A stretch of DNA of 64,000 nt, taken from NCBI GenBank assembly GCA_947493175.1, contig CANLQD010000001.1, forward strand, positions 558,001-622,000, in the 5' to 3' direction. Positions 1 through 9,797 of this stretch are shown piece by piece. The position numbers and the translations under genes are program-made. Numbering within the stretch: position 1 is the first letter of the stretch; every line of letters starts with the position of its first letter. The notes below the pieces were generated by a model, which was not told the origin of the DNA, searched no databases, and was given only the letters and a program-made list of their open reading frames with translations. The stretch is from an uncultured Flavobacteriaceae bacterium. Lineage in GTDB: Bacteria; Bacteroidota; Bacteroidia; Flavobacteriales; Flavobacteriaceae.

Positions 1-3000
1 TCTTGTGACATTACCAGCATCGCGGTGAATGTAAATCCAAGTCCGATCTTTACGGCAAACGCCACGGTAACTCAGCAAATCGACTGTAGCACCGGATCCG
101 CCACCTTATCGGCAGCAGTTACCACTGGCGGGACCGCGCCTTTCGAATACAGTCTGAACGGGGTCGATTTTCAAACCAATACCGATTTTACGGGTTTAGG
201 GGCGGGGACCTATACGGTTACGGTAAAAGACGCCAATGACTGTACTACGACTACCGACCAAACGGTAAATGCGGGTTCAAATCCCTCCGATGTTGCATTT
301 ACCAGAAGTAATGTCAATTGTACTACGGGAGAGGCCGACGTTCAACTGACCGTTACGGGAGGCAATGCGCCTTTTTCCTATAGTATCATTGCTCCGATGA
401 CACTTACCGCACCCGGAGATACCTTTAACGGGTTGGCCCCCAATACCTACACTTTTGAAATTACCGCAAACGACGGATGTAAAATTGTTCGCAATTACAC
501 TTTGGGCAATCCTATCGGATTTAGCTCCAATGTACTAGTGAAAAATAATGTTTCCTGCGCTACCGTTGGCACCTCCGATGGAAGTCTGGAGATTACCGTT
601 ACGAATTTTGATACCGCCTTTGATGTAGTCGTAGAAGATGGGACCGGAGCCCCGACCGGGCTCGGTGTATCTGGGGCAACGAGTTCGCCGATTACCATTT
701 CAGGACTCTCCGCAGACGACTATACCATACGCATCAACGATCAGTCAGGACCTTGTCAAAAAGTAGAGACGGTTACCGTTGCGGCCCCTAGCTCGCCTCT
801 TACCATTGATTCTTTTGCAGTAACCAATATGAATTGTGGTACTCCAGGAGGAATTACAATAGAAGCTTCCGGAGGATGGGGAAGCTACAGCTATTTCGTT
901 CGGCAACCGGACGGCACTGCTACATTGGCACAAAACAATAAAAATATTACAGGGCTTACCCAGCCAGGTATCCACACCATGGTGGTAACCGATGTCAATG
1001 GTTGTGTTTACGACACGGAAACCTTTGATTTATTAGATCAAGGAGGGCCAACTTCCGTTGTAGATACGGCAGCATCAAACTATTGCTATAGTACGGCGAC
1101 CAAAGGAATTCTTAAGATCGATGTTACTGATGGAGAAGCGCCTTATTTTTATACGGTAAACAACAGTACCCCACAGCCGATTACCGGCGGTACTTTTACC
1201 CTTACCGATTTGACGCCGGATGCCTATGAAATCAAAGTCATCGGCAATAACGGCTGTGAGACGATCGTTGCCGACACGAATATTGCCGGGCAACTATTTG
1301 CCACCGCACAAATTACCAAACCCTTGGGTTGTGGTGCTTCACCTGATGCCCTTATTCAGGTAACACCACAAGAAGGATACCCTAACCCAAACTATACCTA
1401 TGAAGTCAGTATCGACGGTGGAAGTTATGCATCAGCTACCATGCCCTACAGCACTGGTACCGCGGGCTCTTTTGTGTTTAGGGTTACCGACAGTAAGGGT
1501 TGTGAAGCATTTACCGATCCCGTAATCACTCAAGTCGCACCCGCACTGGTGGCAACCGAAAACATAACGGATACTGCTTGTGGTAGTGATGGAACCGGTT
1601 CTGTAGAATTAGTTGGCACCGGAGGCACCCCACCTTTCCTGTACAGCTTTGAAGGGAGTTCGTTTACGACTAAAAGCTTATATACAGGTCTAGATGCCAC
1701 CAATTATGATTATACGGTACGCGATGCTTTAGGATGCGAAATCACCAAAACAATTACCATCGGTGCGGAAGATGCCATTACAGCCGATGTAACCTATACC
1801 GATATTACCTGCGATCCCTTGAATGGGGGAACCCAGTGGGGTAATACGAACATCAATAACGTACAGAACGCTTCCGGGCTTATCACCATTGAGCTAGTAA
1901 GGGTTCGTAACGAAGCCGATTACTTGGCTACAGGATGGTCCAGGGTATACCGCAGACGTGAAAATATCGACATGTCTACGCGACCAGCTGGCTGGAACGA
2001 ACGAATGTACTGGCCACAATGGTTCTTTGTTCGAATTACCGACGAACGAGGTTGTACTTATGAGTCCGATTTCTATAAAATAGATCAACCACCCTTACCT
2101 TGGTTTCAAAAGAACCAAGCAGACCTTGATCAGACATGTGCCAATGGTGCTACTTTTGAGATTGAAATCGGAGATCCTACGGGCCTTGTCGGACCTTTTG
2201 AATACCGAATCTGGCCATACGACCCGGACAATCCACCAGGTTGGAAAAGTTTTGAGGTTGCAGCCGAAAATGAAGCTTTAGGAGAGGATATAGACGTAGG
2301 TTCTTTCGAAAGAGATCTGAGGGTCAGTGGCCTTTTATTCGGTGTCAATTATGGTATTACCATACGGGACGTTAACACAGGATGCCAGCGTTGGAGAGGT
2401 CTGGGAACTGTTGCCGCCCCTTCGGACGACGCTACCTTTGACGTAATTTCTACCTATCAGGGAAAAGTTTGCCGTGAGGATAACAATGGTGAGGTTCAAT
2501 TCACAATTATCGGAGCCGGCGACAACAATTCCGATGGCACCCAGACTATTAATTGGCGAATTTATAATGCCCATAGACCCACAAACACCGCTTTTCATCA
2601 AAACGGAACAGCTACAGATGGTGGTTCTGGAGGTGATATTACGGTAAACGTAAACGGCCTGAGAGGTGGTTGGTATGTGGTCGAGGTCACTTCTGAATCA
2701 GGATGTGTATCCGGAAATAGATTTCCCATCTACACCCCTAAGAAATTGGTCTTAAAATTGGACCAAAATATCCCCGCAACTTGTAGTATTGGTAATCAAA
2801 TAGGGGTCACCGCTACGGGCGGGTGGAACAATGAGACAAATTACAATCGACGAAATAAACTCTACCAAAATTGGCATCCGTACGAATACGCCTTTGTAGT
2901 AAATGGCACGGACCCGAACACCCTACCTGCCTCAGAATGGCAGTCAGAACCCACCAAAGAGGTAACGCCTTCCGCATATGACGGTATTAATAATGTATAT

Positions 3001-6000
3001 CAGGTGTATGTTAGAGACGGCGGCGGTTGTGTTAAGGGGTTGGCAAGTGCCATTACCCTTACCCGGGATGCAGAGCCACAAATAGGACCCATTGATGTGC
3101 CCAATAGATGTACTTCTACCAACGAAATCTATACGGTCAACGCTACGGTAGTAGATGGAGAAGGAACCAATGTGTATATCTGGGACGGAGAAGTTACTGC
3201 TTCGACCACTAAAAACTTAGGTCCAGGGACCCATACTTTGGTTGTTAGAGATGAAAATGGTTGTACCGCAACAGAGAGTATTTTCATATACCCTCAAATG
3301 GTCAGTAAAGCCAATATTACACAGGTAGAGCAATGTAGTCCGGCCAATAGCGGTGAGGTGACTATTGAGGTCTATGGCGGATCTACCGATTATACCTTTG
3401 AACGCGTCGACAATTCGGAAACCAATACTACCGGAATCTTTACGGGATTGACCCACTCTACAACCTATTCCTTTAGAGTAACCGATAATCAATCAGGTTG
3501 TCCGGTACAAACGGTCACCACCACTTTGGATGCCCCGGAAACACCCATTTTTCAAATTCAAACACCGGTGCAACAGGTAAGCTGCTTTGGTGCGAACAAT
3601 GGAAAAGCTATTGTTGAACAGGTACCAGGGGCCGATAACTTGGATGTTACTTATGAATATAGTATTGATGGAAACCCCTATCAACCATCCAATGTCTTCG
3701 AAAATCTTGCTGCCGGACCACATACGGTTAGCGTACGTTCTTCCAAGAACTGCGTGCAGACCTTGCCGTCTTTTTCAATAACACAACCCAAGGAACTGCT
3801 GTTGGCGACACCTACCGTATCGACATTTACCTGTAATCCCGACAATAGTTTGGGACTGGCCACTATTACAGCTTCAATCATTGATGGTGCGGGAGATGCC
3901 ACAGGTACAGCCCCATACAATTACAGCTTTAATGGAAGTAGTTTTAGCGGATCTGACATTTATGACATCCCCTTTACCAATGCCGTGCAAACGGTAACCA
4001 TAGATGTTATAGATGCCAATGGATGTACCGACCAAACAACGGTGAATATTCCGGCGGCCCAAAAAGTGACGGCAACGGTTATGGAAACACAGGCGATGAC
4101 CTGTGTCGATGATGCCATTATCAACGTGGTAGGCGCCGATGGTACGGGCATCCCAAATTACGAAACCAGGGAATTACCTTCAGGTAGTCTTATCAACGGA
4201 ACAGGACATGGGACCATTACCATTCCATCCGGAAATCCCGGTACTTATATCTATGAACTAACCGATACCACTACCGGATGTAGTGCACGCGTAGAATATA
4301 TAATAGCCCCTTTCGATACCATCGATGCTTTAGCTACCAAAATAGATGATATCACTTGTCGAGGAGAATCGAATGGGGAACTTGAGTTCACGGTATCTGG
4401 CTTTGGAACGGATTTTACCTATGAAGTGTTCAACACCAATAACCTGGGAACCCCATTTATTCCGGCGGGGACTCCTAGTACAACTGCTTCGGCCATTCCG
4501 ATCAACACCCTCCCTGCAGGCACTTTCTTTGTTAGGGTCACCGATGGTGATACTGGTTGTACCGTTGATACCGAACACATAAGTATCCAGTCCCCTGCGC
4601 TTGACCTGGACTTCAATTGGGACATTACCCGGCAATTAAGTTGTTTGCCGGGAACCGATGCCCAAGTTACTGCAACACCGGAAGGTGGATGGGGCGGATA
4701 TCAGTTCGAGCTTATCGATCCTGCGAATCCCACGGCGCCAATACCACCCTCTAATGGGAACAATGTGTTTGATGGGTTGACTTCTGGTATCAACTACGAA
4801 CTCAGTTTAACGGATGTACGTGGCTGCAGCAATGTTATGAAAGTGATTTCCATTCCTCAAATTGATGTCATCACCGTAACCCAGAACATTGTAGACGACC
4901 CAAGCTGCCCGGAAGCCACCGATGGCCGTATCAGTGTGGATGCGACCCGTGCCAATGGGCCTTCAACATATCAATATATTTTGAACAATCTTACTACCGG
5001 GGTAAGCAGTGTTCCCCAAAATGGAAACGTATTTAACAATCTGGCAGAAGGCGATTATACCGTTACGGTGACCGATGGCCGTGGTTGCGATAATACTACG
5101 GGAACCATTGCCCTCACCGATCCAGCCGAGGTTACAATAGATGCGACGATCACTGTGGAGCCTAGCTGCGCGCCCAATGCAGCCGAAATTACGGTATCGG
5201 CGGGTGGTGGCACCAGTGGCACCTATGAATACCGACAGGTTTCCCCGAACCCGGGCGCATGGCAAAGTAGTCCTGTATTTCCGGGGCTAGGTCCGGACAC
5301 CTATACCTTTGAAGCTAGGGATGCGGTCAATGTAGCTTGCCCATCACCTTTAAGGGTCGTTCGCACCATTAATGTTATTGAGCCTTTGGAGATTACTGTA
5401 GACGATTCCAATACTACCATCAACTGTAACGGTGAAACCGATGCCGTTTTGGTAGCGACCGCCACTAAGGGGTTAGGTGGATACCAATATCAGTTAGAAG
5501 TAAACGGCACTTTACAGGGGGCCCCTCAGGACTCTGGGGTCTTCGAAAATCTAGGACAAGGCACCTATCGCATTTATGTGACCAGTGGTATCGATTGTAC
5601 CGAATACTCAAGAGAAGTTCGTATTAACGAGCCCCCGCTATTACAGGCGACCCAAGGTACTGTGACCCCCGTTACCTGCTTTGGTGAAGACGATGGCACG
5701 CTTACGGTGAACGTCACCGGAGGTGAGGCGCCTTACAGCTATAGCATTTCCTCGGAGCCACAAAAAGCTGTCGACAGCAATATTTTTGAAAACTTGGCCG
5801 GTGGCACCTATACGGTTATTGTACAGGACCAAAACGGTTGTCAGGTAGTGGTTGATAATTTTCAGGTCGTCGCCCCTACTGCGGCATTGGCAGCTGAAGT
5901 TATACGTGTGGAGGACGAAGAATGTTCTACGGATGACAATGGCCTCATAGAGCTTGAACTTTCAGGTGGTACGGCACCCTATTCGTATAGTCTTGGGGAT

Positions 6001-6870
6001 CCAAACGGAACCTATGCCCCTATCACGGGTACCAACATGGTGTTGCCTGACCTGGATGGCGGATATTATGAAATATACCTAAGGGATGCGAACGGATGTA
6101 GTCTTCCGATATTACAGGAGGTACGACTTGGGGTAGACCTAACCGCTTCCCATGAAACCGTGTATGAATGTCGTGACGGGCAACCCTTCGGTATCACCAC
6201 CGTGACCTTATTAGACGATACGGTACAAAACATCTACTTTGTTCTTGATCCGGTCGATCCGAATCTTCCGACCTTGAACGATGCGACACAAGATAGTCCG
6301 GTATTTGAAAACTTAACCCCGGGGATGCATACCATAAGTATTGTTCATGAGGGTGGATGTGTTGAAATCTTGGACGATATCGAAATTGAGGCACCTGTTG
6401 CCCTGACACTAACTTCGGTACCAGGAAACATTAACGAAATCTTGGTGGAAGCCGACGGAGGAGACGGTAGTTATACCTATTACTTCGAAGGAGTACCCAG
6501 TTCCTCACCATCCTACTACATTAATCGCGACGGCACCTATACCGTTCGTGTGGTAGACGGAAAAGGATGTGAAGCGGCTGTACAGGTCACCATGGAGTTC
6601 ATCGATATCGAAATTCCCAATTTCTTTAGTCCGAACAACGATGGGGAAAACGATATTTGGCGCATTAAAAACGCGAACGCCTATCCGAACATGACGGTTC
6701 AGATCTTTGACCGCTATGGTAGAACCATCAAAAAGTTTATAGGGGAAGGCGAGTGGAACGGTTCTTACAACGGAGACGACCTACCGACCGGTGATTACTG
6801 GTATATTATTCGAATGAACGGAGAACAGGACGAACGCGAATTCGTAGGTCACTTCTCCATTTACCGATAA
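1..6870 (+). CDS. SprB-repeat giant secreted adhesin, T9SS type B cargo (5' end outside window)
   Basis: The reading frame is open from base 1 (SCDITSIAVN...), so the GTG at 25 is not the real start and the N-terminus with its signal peptide lies upstream. About 2,289 residues are visible. They are built from many SprB-type repeats of about 75-95 residues: an early Cys (NVNC, DTAC, DITC), a GGxxPYxYS strand, an F-x-NL-x-xGTYT turn, then a VxDxxGC strand. The last ~85 residues (IPNFFSPNNDGENDIW, then FDRYGR, WNGSYNGDDLPTGDYWY) match the gliding-motility-associated C-terminal domain that targets proteins through the type IX secretion system. Family knowledge: such proteins are surface filaments for adhesion or gliding. 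Inference: paired Cys residues in each repeat form disulfides outside the cell. The exact role (SprB itself or a paralogue) cannot be decided from this fragment. Confidence 0.9.
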   Translation, partial: SCDITSIAVNVNPSPIFTANATVTQQIDCSTGSATLSAAVTTGGTAPFEYSLNGVDFQTNTDFTGLGAGTYTVTVKDANDCTTTTDQTVNAGSNPSDVAFTRSNVNCTTGEADVQLTVTGGNAPFSYSIIAPMTLTAPGDTFNGLAPNTYTFEITANDGCKIVRNYTLGNPIGFSSNVLVKNNVSCATVGTSDGSLEITVTNFDTAFDVVVEDGTGAPTGLGVSGATSSPITISGLSADDYTIRINDQSGPCQKVETVTVAAPSSPLTIDSFAVTNMNCGTPGGITIEASGGWGSYSYFVRQPDGTATLAQNNKNITGLTQPGIHTMVVTDVNGCVYDTETFDLLDQGGPTSVVDTAASNYCYSTATKGILKIDVTDGEAPYFYTVNNSTPQPITGGTFTLTDLTPDAYEIKVIGNNGCETIVADTNIAGQLFATAQITKPLGCGASPDALIQVTPQEGYPNPNYTYEVSIDGGSYASATMPYSTGTAGSFVFRVTDSKGCEAFTDPVITQVAPALVATENITDTACGSDGTGSVELVGTGGTPPFLYSFEGSSFTTKSLYTGLDATNYDYTVRDALGCEITKTITIGAEDAITADVTYTDITCDPLNGGTQWGNTNINNVQNASGLITIELVRVRNEADYLATGWSRVYRRRENIDMSTRPAGWNERMYWPQWFFVRITDERGCTYESDFYKIDQPPLPWFQKNQADLDQTCANGATFEIEIGDPTGLVGPFEYRIWPYDPDNPPGWKSFEVAAENEALGEDIDVGSFERDLRVSGLLFGVNYGITIRDVNTGCQRWRGLGTVAAPSDDATFDVISTYQGKVCREDNNGEVQFTIIGAGDNNSDGTQTINWRIYNAHRPTNTAFHQNGTATDGGSGGDITVNVNGLRGGWYVVEVTSESGCVSGNRFPIYTPKKLVLKLDQNIPATCSIGNQIGVTATGGWNNETNYNRRNKLYQNWHPYEYAFVVNGTDPNTLPASEWQSEPTKEVTPSAYDGINNVYQVYVRDGGGCVKGLASAITLTRDAEPQIGPIDVPNRCTSTNEIYTVNATVVDGEGTNVYIWDGEVTASTTKNLGPGTHTLVVRDENGCTATESIFIYPQMVSKANITQVEQCSPANSGEVTIEVYGGSTDYTFERVDNSETNTTGIFTGLTHSTTYSFRVTDNQSGCPVQTVTTTLDAPETPIFQIQTPVQQVSCFGANNGKAIVEQVPGADNLDVTYEYSIDGNPYQPSNVFENLAAGPHTVSVRSSKNCVQTLPSFSITQPKELLLATPTVSTFTCNPDNSLGLATITASIIDGAGDATGTAPYNYSFNGSSFSGSDIYDIPFTNAVQTVTIDVIDANGCTDQTTVNIPAAQKVTATVMETQAMTCVDDAIINVVGADGTGIPNYETRELPSGSLINGTGHGTITIPSGNPGTYIYELTDTTTGCSARVEYIIAPFDTIDALATKIDDITCRGESNGELEFTVSGFGTDFTYEVFNTNNLGTPFIPAGTPSTTASAIPINTLPAGTFFVRVTDGDTGCTVDTEHISIQSPALDLDFNWDITRQLSCLPGTDAQVTATPEGGWGGYQFELIDPANPTAPIPPSNGNNVFDGLTSGINYELSLTDVRGCSNVMKVISIPQIDVITVTQNIVDDPSCPEATDGRISVDATRANGPSTYQYILNNLTTGVSSVPQNGNVFNNLAEGDYTVTVTDGRGCDNTTGTIALTDPAEVTIDATITVEPSCAPNAAEITVSAGGGTSGTYEYRQVSPNPGAWQSSPVFPGLGPDTYTFEARDAVNVACPSPLRVVRTINVIEPLEITVDDSNTTINCNGETDAVLVATATKGLGGYQYQLEVNGTLQGAPQDSGVFENLGQGTYRIYVTSGIDCTEYSREVRINEPPLLQATQGTVTPVTCFGEDDGTLTVNVTGGEAPYSYSISSEPQKAVDSNIFENLAGGTYTVIVQDQNGCQVVVDNFQVVAPTAALAAEVIRVEDEECSTDDNGLIELELSGGTAPYSYSLGDPNGTYAPITGTNMVLPDLDGGYYEIYLRDANGCSLPILQEVRLGVDLTASHETVYECRDGQPFGITTVTLLDDTVQNIYFVLDPVDPNLPTLNDATQDSPVFENLTPGMHTISIVHEGGCVEILDDIEIEAPVALTLTSVPGNINEILVEADGGDGSYTYYFEGVPSSSPSYYINRDGTYTVRVVDGKGCEAAVQVTMEFIDIEIPNFFSPNNDGENDIWRIKNANAYPNMTVQIFDRYGRTIKKFIGEGEWNGSYNGDDLPTGDYWYIIRMNGEQDEREFVGHFSIYR

Positions 6871-6885
6871 TAGTAGGTTGATGAT

Positions 6886-6947
6886 GAAGGGTGTGTAAAA
6901 GTACCTTGCCGCAACATTGCGAAGCAGGATAATTTTGCATACCCTTC
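6886..6947. terminator. Long imperfect inverted repeat between convergent genes, possible bidirectional terminator
   Basis: GAAGGGTGTGTAAAA (6886-6900) pairs with TTTTGCATACCCTTC (6933-6947): 15 pairs, two of them G-T wobbles, around a 32-base loop. It fills the gap between the adhesin stop and the convergent xthA stop. The AAAA/TTTT ends give short U runs on either strand. The long loop makes it a weaker call than the compact hairpins elsewhere in this window. Confidence 0.4.
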
Positions 6948-6951
6948 CTTA

Positions 6952-7713
6952 TTACGCTATTTCGACCAAAATAGGACAATGGTCACTGTGCTTGGCTTCC
7001 GATAAAATAATGGAACGTTGCAGACGCGCCTCCAAGGATTCGCTTACCATGCCATAGTCTAATCGCCAACCCTTATTATTGTTTCGGGCATTGGCACGAT
7101 AACTCCACCAGGTATAGTTATCTGGTTCTTCATTAAAGTGTCGAAAGCTATCGATAAAACCACTCTTTATGAAATTCCCGATCCATTCCCTTTCCACAGG
7201 GAGAAATCCTGATACATTCTTATTTCGGACCGGATCATGAATATCGATTGCTTCATGACAAATGTTATAGTCGCCCAATACTATCAAATTGGGTCTTTCC
7301 TTACGGATTTCATCTGCGTATTTTTGAAAGTCGGCCATGTATTGCAACTTAAATTCCAATCGATCTAGGTTGGTCCCAGAGGGCAGGTACATACTCATGA
7401 CGGAAATATCGCCAAAATCGGCCCGAAGGTTTCTCCCTTCATGGTCCATATAATTAATTCCCGTGCCGAATTCGATATGATCCGGTTGCTTTTTGGAAAG
7501 AATTGCCACCCCACTATACCCCTTTTTTTGTGCACTGTACCAATAATTATACTCGTAGCCTGCCTCGGCGAACAATGACAGGTCTAACTGTTCTTTCATT
7601 GCTTTGATTTCTTGTAGGCATACCACATCGGGGTTTGTGGTCTGTAACCAATCCAAAAAACCTTTTTTTAGCGCCGCCCGAATACCATTTACGTTATAGG
7701 ATACAATCTTCAT
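6952..7713 (-). CDS. xthA: Exodeoxyribonuclease III / AP endonuclease
   Basis: This is a Mg-dependent 3'-5' exonuclease and apurinic endonuclease of base excision repair, acting in the cytoplasm. The 253-residue protein begins MKIVSYNVNG, the canonical start of the family, so I use the ATG at 7713 rather than the in-frame ATG 51 bases upstream. Visible motifs are the metal-binding Glu in CLQEIKA, the catalytic GDYNICHEAID block, WWSYR and the C-terminal SDHCPI His. Length agrees with bacterial ExoIII (~250-270). It is followed downstream, in convergent orientation, by the adhesin gene, and lies 63 bp behind the glycosidase gene on the same strand. Nothing is unusual about it. Confidence 0.95.
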   Translation of the reverse strand: MKIVSYNVNGIRAALKKGFLDWLQTTNPDVVCLQEIKAMKEQLDLSLFAEAGYEYNYWYSAQKKGYSGVAILSKKQPDHIEFGTGINYMDHEGRNLRADFGDISVMSMYLPSGTNLDRLEFKLQYMADFQKYADEIRKERPNLIVLGDYNICHEAIDIHDPVRNKNVSGFLPVEREWIGNFIKSGFIDSFRHFNEEPDNYTWWSYRANARNNNKGWRLDYGMVSESLEARLQRSIILSEAKHSDHCPILVEIA

Positions 7714-7776
7714 TCGATAAATTTTATCCGAAAATAGGAATTGCATTCCTAGGTATGAAGTCAAATGACATTAAAT

Positions 7777-9720
7777 TCAAAAGGACAGACCATAACCGAA
7801 AGGATACAGCGGTTTTTTGGAGTCATAGGGCAGGTCTTCCTTCTGATGTTGAACAGCCTCCATTGATGATGGAATCTCGATGGGCAATTTTCCTGTGGGT
7901 TTGAATTTACCAAATATCAATTCCAATATGATTTCATCTTGACACTCAAAATCGGCAATGACGGCCTTGCTTGCCGAGTTGATTTCGGGAACCACGGGCG
8001 GGCGTTCCATTTCAAGAACGGTAATCGTTGGTATCGCAGTAATAGTTTCCAAAATTTTCTTTTTCTCCTTCTCCGGAAAATCCAATCTTCCCTGATGAAA
8101 AAATCGCTCTAACAAATTATTCCCTATAGGAGGAGAATAAGGGGTAGGCAATTTTTTGATCACAACATCCGCTTCCGAGATATCAACTACGATTTGTGGA
8201 AATATCTTCTGCAAACCATCTCTCATACCCTCTATATATACTTTCTTATCCGATGACAAAGGAAGGATTCCATTCTCGTTCTTTAAAAGCACCAAGGCCT
8301 TTCGTTGAGCTTCCTTTCCTTTTTCAACAAAATCAGGATTTCCTACCACTTCCAGCTTTTCCACATCAACATAGGGATCATCAAAAAGACCCAGTCGAAA
8401 CTTATCACGAAAAATACGTCTTAATGATCTATCCAATCGCGTCTCCGATATAGCACCTTCCTCTAAAAGTTGTAATACCAGATCAGGACGTGATTCGCCT
8501 CCAAACATATCACAACCCGCCTCTAGTATTTTCTTTACCCTATCTTTTTCCGATAAATCTTCAACACCCCAGGCAGAAGCCTCTTTAACAGGCATATCGG
8601 TCACAAGTCCCCAATCGGTACACACAACCCCATCAAATTTCAAGGAATCACGCAAGAGACCTGTAATAATCTCCTTATTGAAGGCAAAGGCGACCTCTTC
8701 ACCGGTTTGTCCTTTCGGAATTCCGTAGTAGGGCATGATTTGGGCCGTTTTTGCTTTTAACGCCCCATCGGTAAAGGGAATCAAATGATAATCAAAATTA
8801 TGACCGGGATAGGCCTGTCCCTTCCCAGAGGCGAAATGGGCATCCAAACCATCTTCTTGAGGGCCGCCACCGGCAAAATGTTTCGTCATACAGGCGACGC
8901 TATTTTTATCAAGACTGTCTCCTTGAAATCCAAGAACGTAAGCTTCGGTCAACTTGGCCGATAATTGGGCGTCTTCACCAAACGTACCGTTTACCCTGGC
9001 CCATCTAGGTTCGGTCGCCAAATCTGCCATAGGATGCAGCGCCAAACGAAGGCCCAGTGCCAGGTACTCTTGTCGGGCAATATTGCCAAATTCCCGGACT
9101 AAGGCGGAATCTCTTGTGGCACCCATACCCAAGGGTGAGGGCCAACGGGAATAGAAGCGGGTACCTACACTAGTACCGGCATCGAATCCTTTACCGTGTC
9201 TAGGGTCTGTAGCAATCGTGATAGGAATGCCCAAACGGGTACGCTCGGCCAACTTTTGTAGGTTGTTGTTCCATTTAGCCGTCTCCAGCACAGAGGGGGT
9301 CATGAGGATATTAAAATGGTTCATGTTCTTTCGAAGCACCTGGCTAGAAGTAGTTTCCAACAGAAGGGAGAACGGGTTCGAAATAGCGGGAATCTCATTC
9401 AATTCACCATCATCGTCCATTAGGATTATATGAATAAATAAAGAACCCGCTTTTTCCTCTAACGTCATTTGAGAAAGAAGGTCATCTATCCGGGCTTCTA
9501 TATGAGCATTTTTGTCCTCATAAACGTCTAGTTTTCCGTTCTTATTCAAATCTCTATATCGTTTTCCGTTTGATGTAAGCGTCGGAGCCTCATCGCCGGC
9601 GAGCTTCATGTTCGAAGACGACGCTACATGCCACTTTATAACAAATACAAGGTAGGCAAACAGTGACAGCACTATGAATCCTCCCAGTATTTTGCCAATA
9701 ATCCGTAGAACTTTTTTCAT
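7777..9720 (-). CDS. Glycoside hydrolase family 3, membrane-anchored beta-glucosidase/hexosaminidase-like
   Basis: A 647-residue GH3 enzyme. The start at 9720 (MKKVLRIIGK) is preferred to the upstream ATG because it directly precedes a hydrophobic segment (about residues 10-31), which is probably an N-terminal anchor facing the periplasm. A DLNKNGKLDVYED stretch (calcium-loop-like) precedes the (beta/alpha)8 domain. KHFAGGG and GVVCTDWG (candidate nucleophile Asp) are GH3 hallmarks. The C-terminal domain starts near LLKNENGILPL, and the protein ends at YPFGYGLSF without a fibronectin III extension. Substrate is not predictable; beta-glucosidase is most common in this subgroup. It is divergent from an NrtR-type regulator with a shared palindromic intergenic region, which suggests sugar-responsive control. 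Confidence 0.9.
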   Translation of the reverse strand: MKKVLRIIGKILGGFIVLSLFAYLVFVIKWHVASSSNMKLAGDEAPTLTSNGKRYRDLNKNGKLDVYEDKNAHIEARIDDLLSQMTLEEKAGSLFIHIILMDDDGELNEIPAISNPFSLLLETTSSQVLRKNMNHFNILMTPSVLETAKWNNNLQKLAERTRLGIPITIATDPRHGKGFDAGTSVGTRFYSRWPSPLGMGATRDSALVREFGNIARQEYLALGLRLALHPMADLATEPRWARVNGTFGEDAQLSAKLTEAYVLGFQGDSLDKNSVACMTKHFAGGGPQEDGLDAHFASGKGQAYPGHNFDYHLIPFTDGALKAKTAQIMPYYGIPKGQTGEEVAFAFNKEIITGLLRDSLKFDGVVCTDWGLVTDMPVKEASAWGVEDLSEKDRVKKILEAGCDMFGGESRPDLVLQLLEEGAISETRLDRSLRRIFRDKFRLGLFDDPYVDVEKLEVVGNPDFVEKGKEAQRKALVLLKNENGILPLSSDKKVYIEGMRDGLQKIFPQIVVDISEADVVIKKLPTPYSPPIGNNLLERFFHQGRLDFPEKEKKKILETITAIPTITVLEMERPPVVPEINSASKAVIADFECQDEIILELIFGKFKPTGKLPIEIPSSMEAVQHQKEDLPYDSKKPLYPFGYGLSF

Positions 9721-9723
9721 ATT

Positions 9724-9783
9724 TATTTTGTTATATTGACACAATAATACTAAAAAAATCTATTGTGTCATATTTATACAATA
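9724..9783. promoter_or_regulatory. Symmetric operator array between GH3 and NrtR-type regulator
   Basis: The 77-bp divergent gap carries TGACACAATA (9737-9746) and its exact inverse TATTGTGTCA (9761-9770). The left arm also sits in a small palindrome, TATTG-ACA-CAATA (9734-9746). The right arm pairs outward as TATTGT (9761-9766) with ACAATA (9778-9783). Read away from the centre, both sides run TATTGTGTCA then an AT-rich stretch ending in an A-rich AAATAAA/ACAATAAA. This two-fold layout is what one expects if one dimeric regulator controls both divergent genes. That the neighbouring Nudix-HTH protein binds here is inference. Confidence 0.6.
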
Positions 9784-9797
9784 AACTTTAGTTGAGC

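Noticed and set aside
3217..4635. Several antisense and shifted frames inside the giant adhesin gene
   Set aside because: They follow the repeat codon bias of the real frame and show no recognisable protein features.
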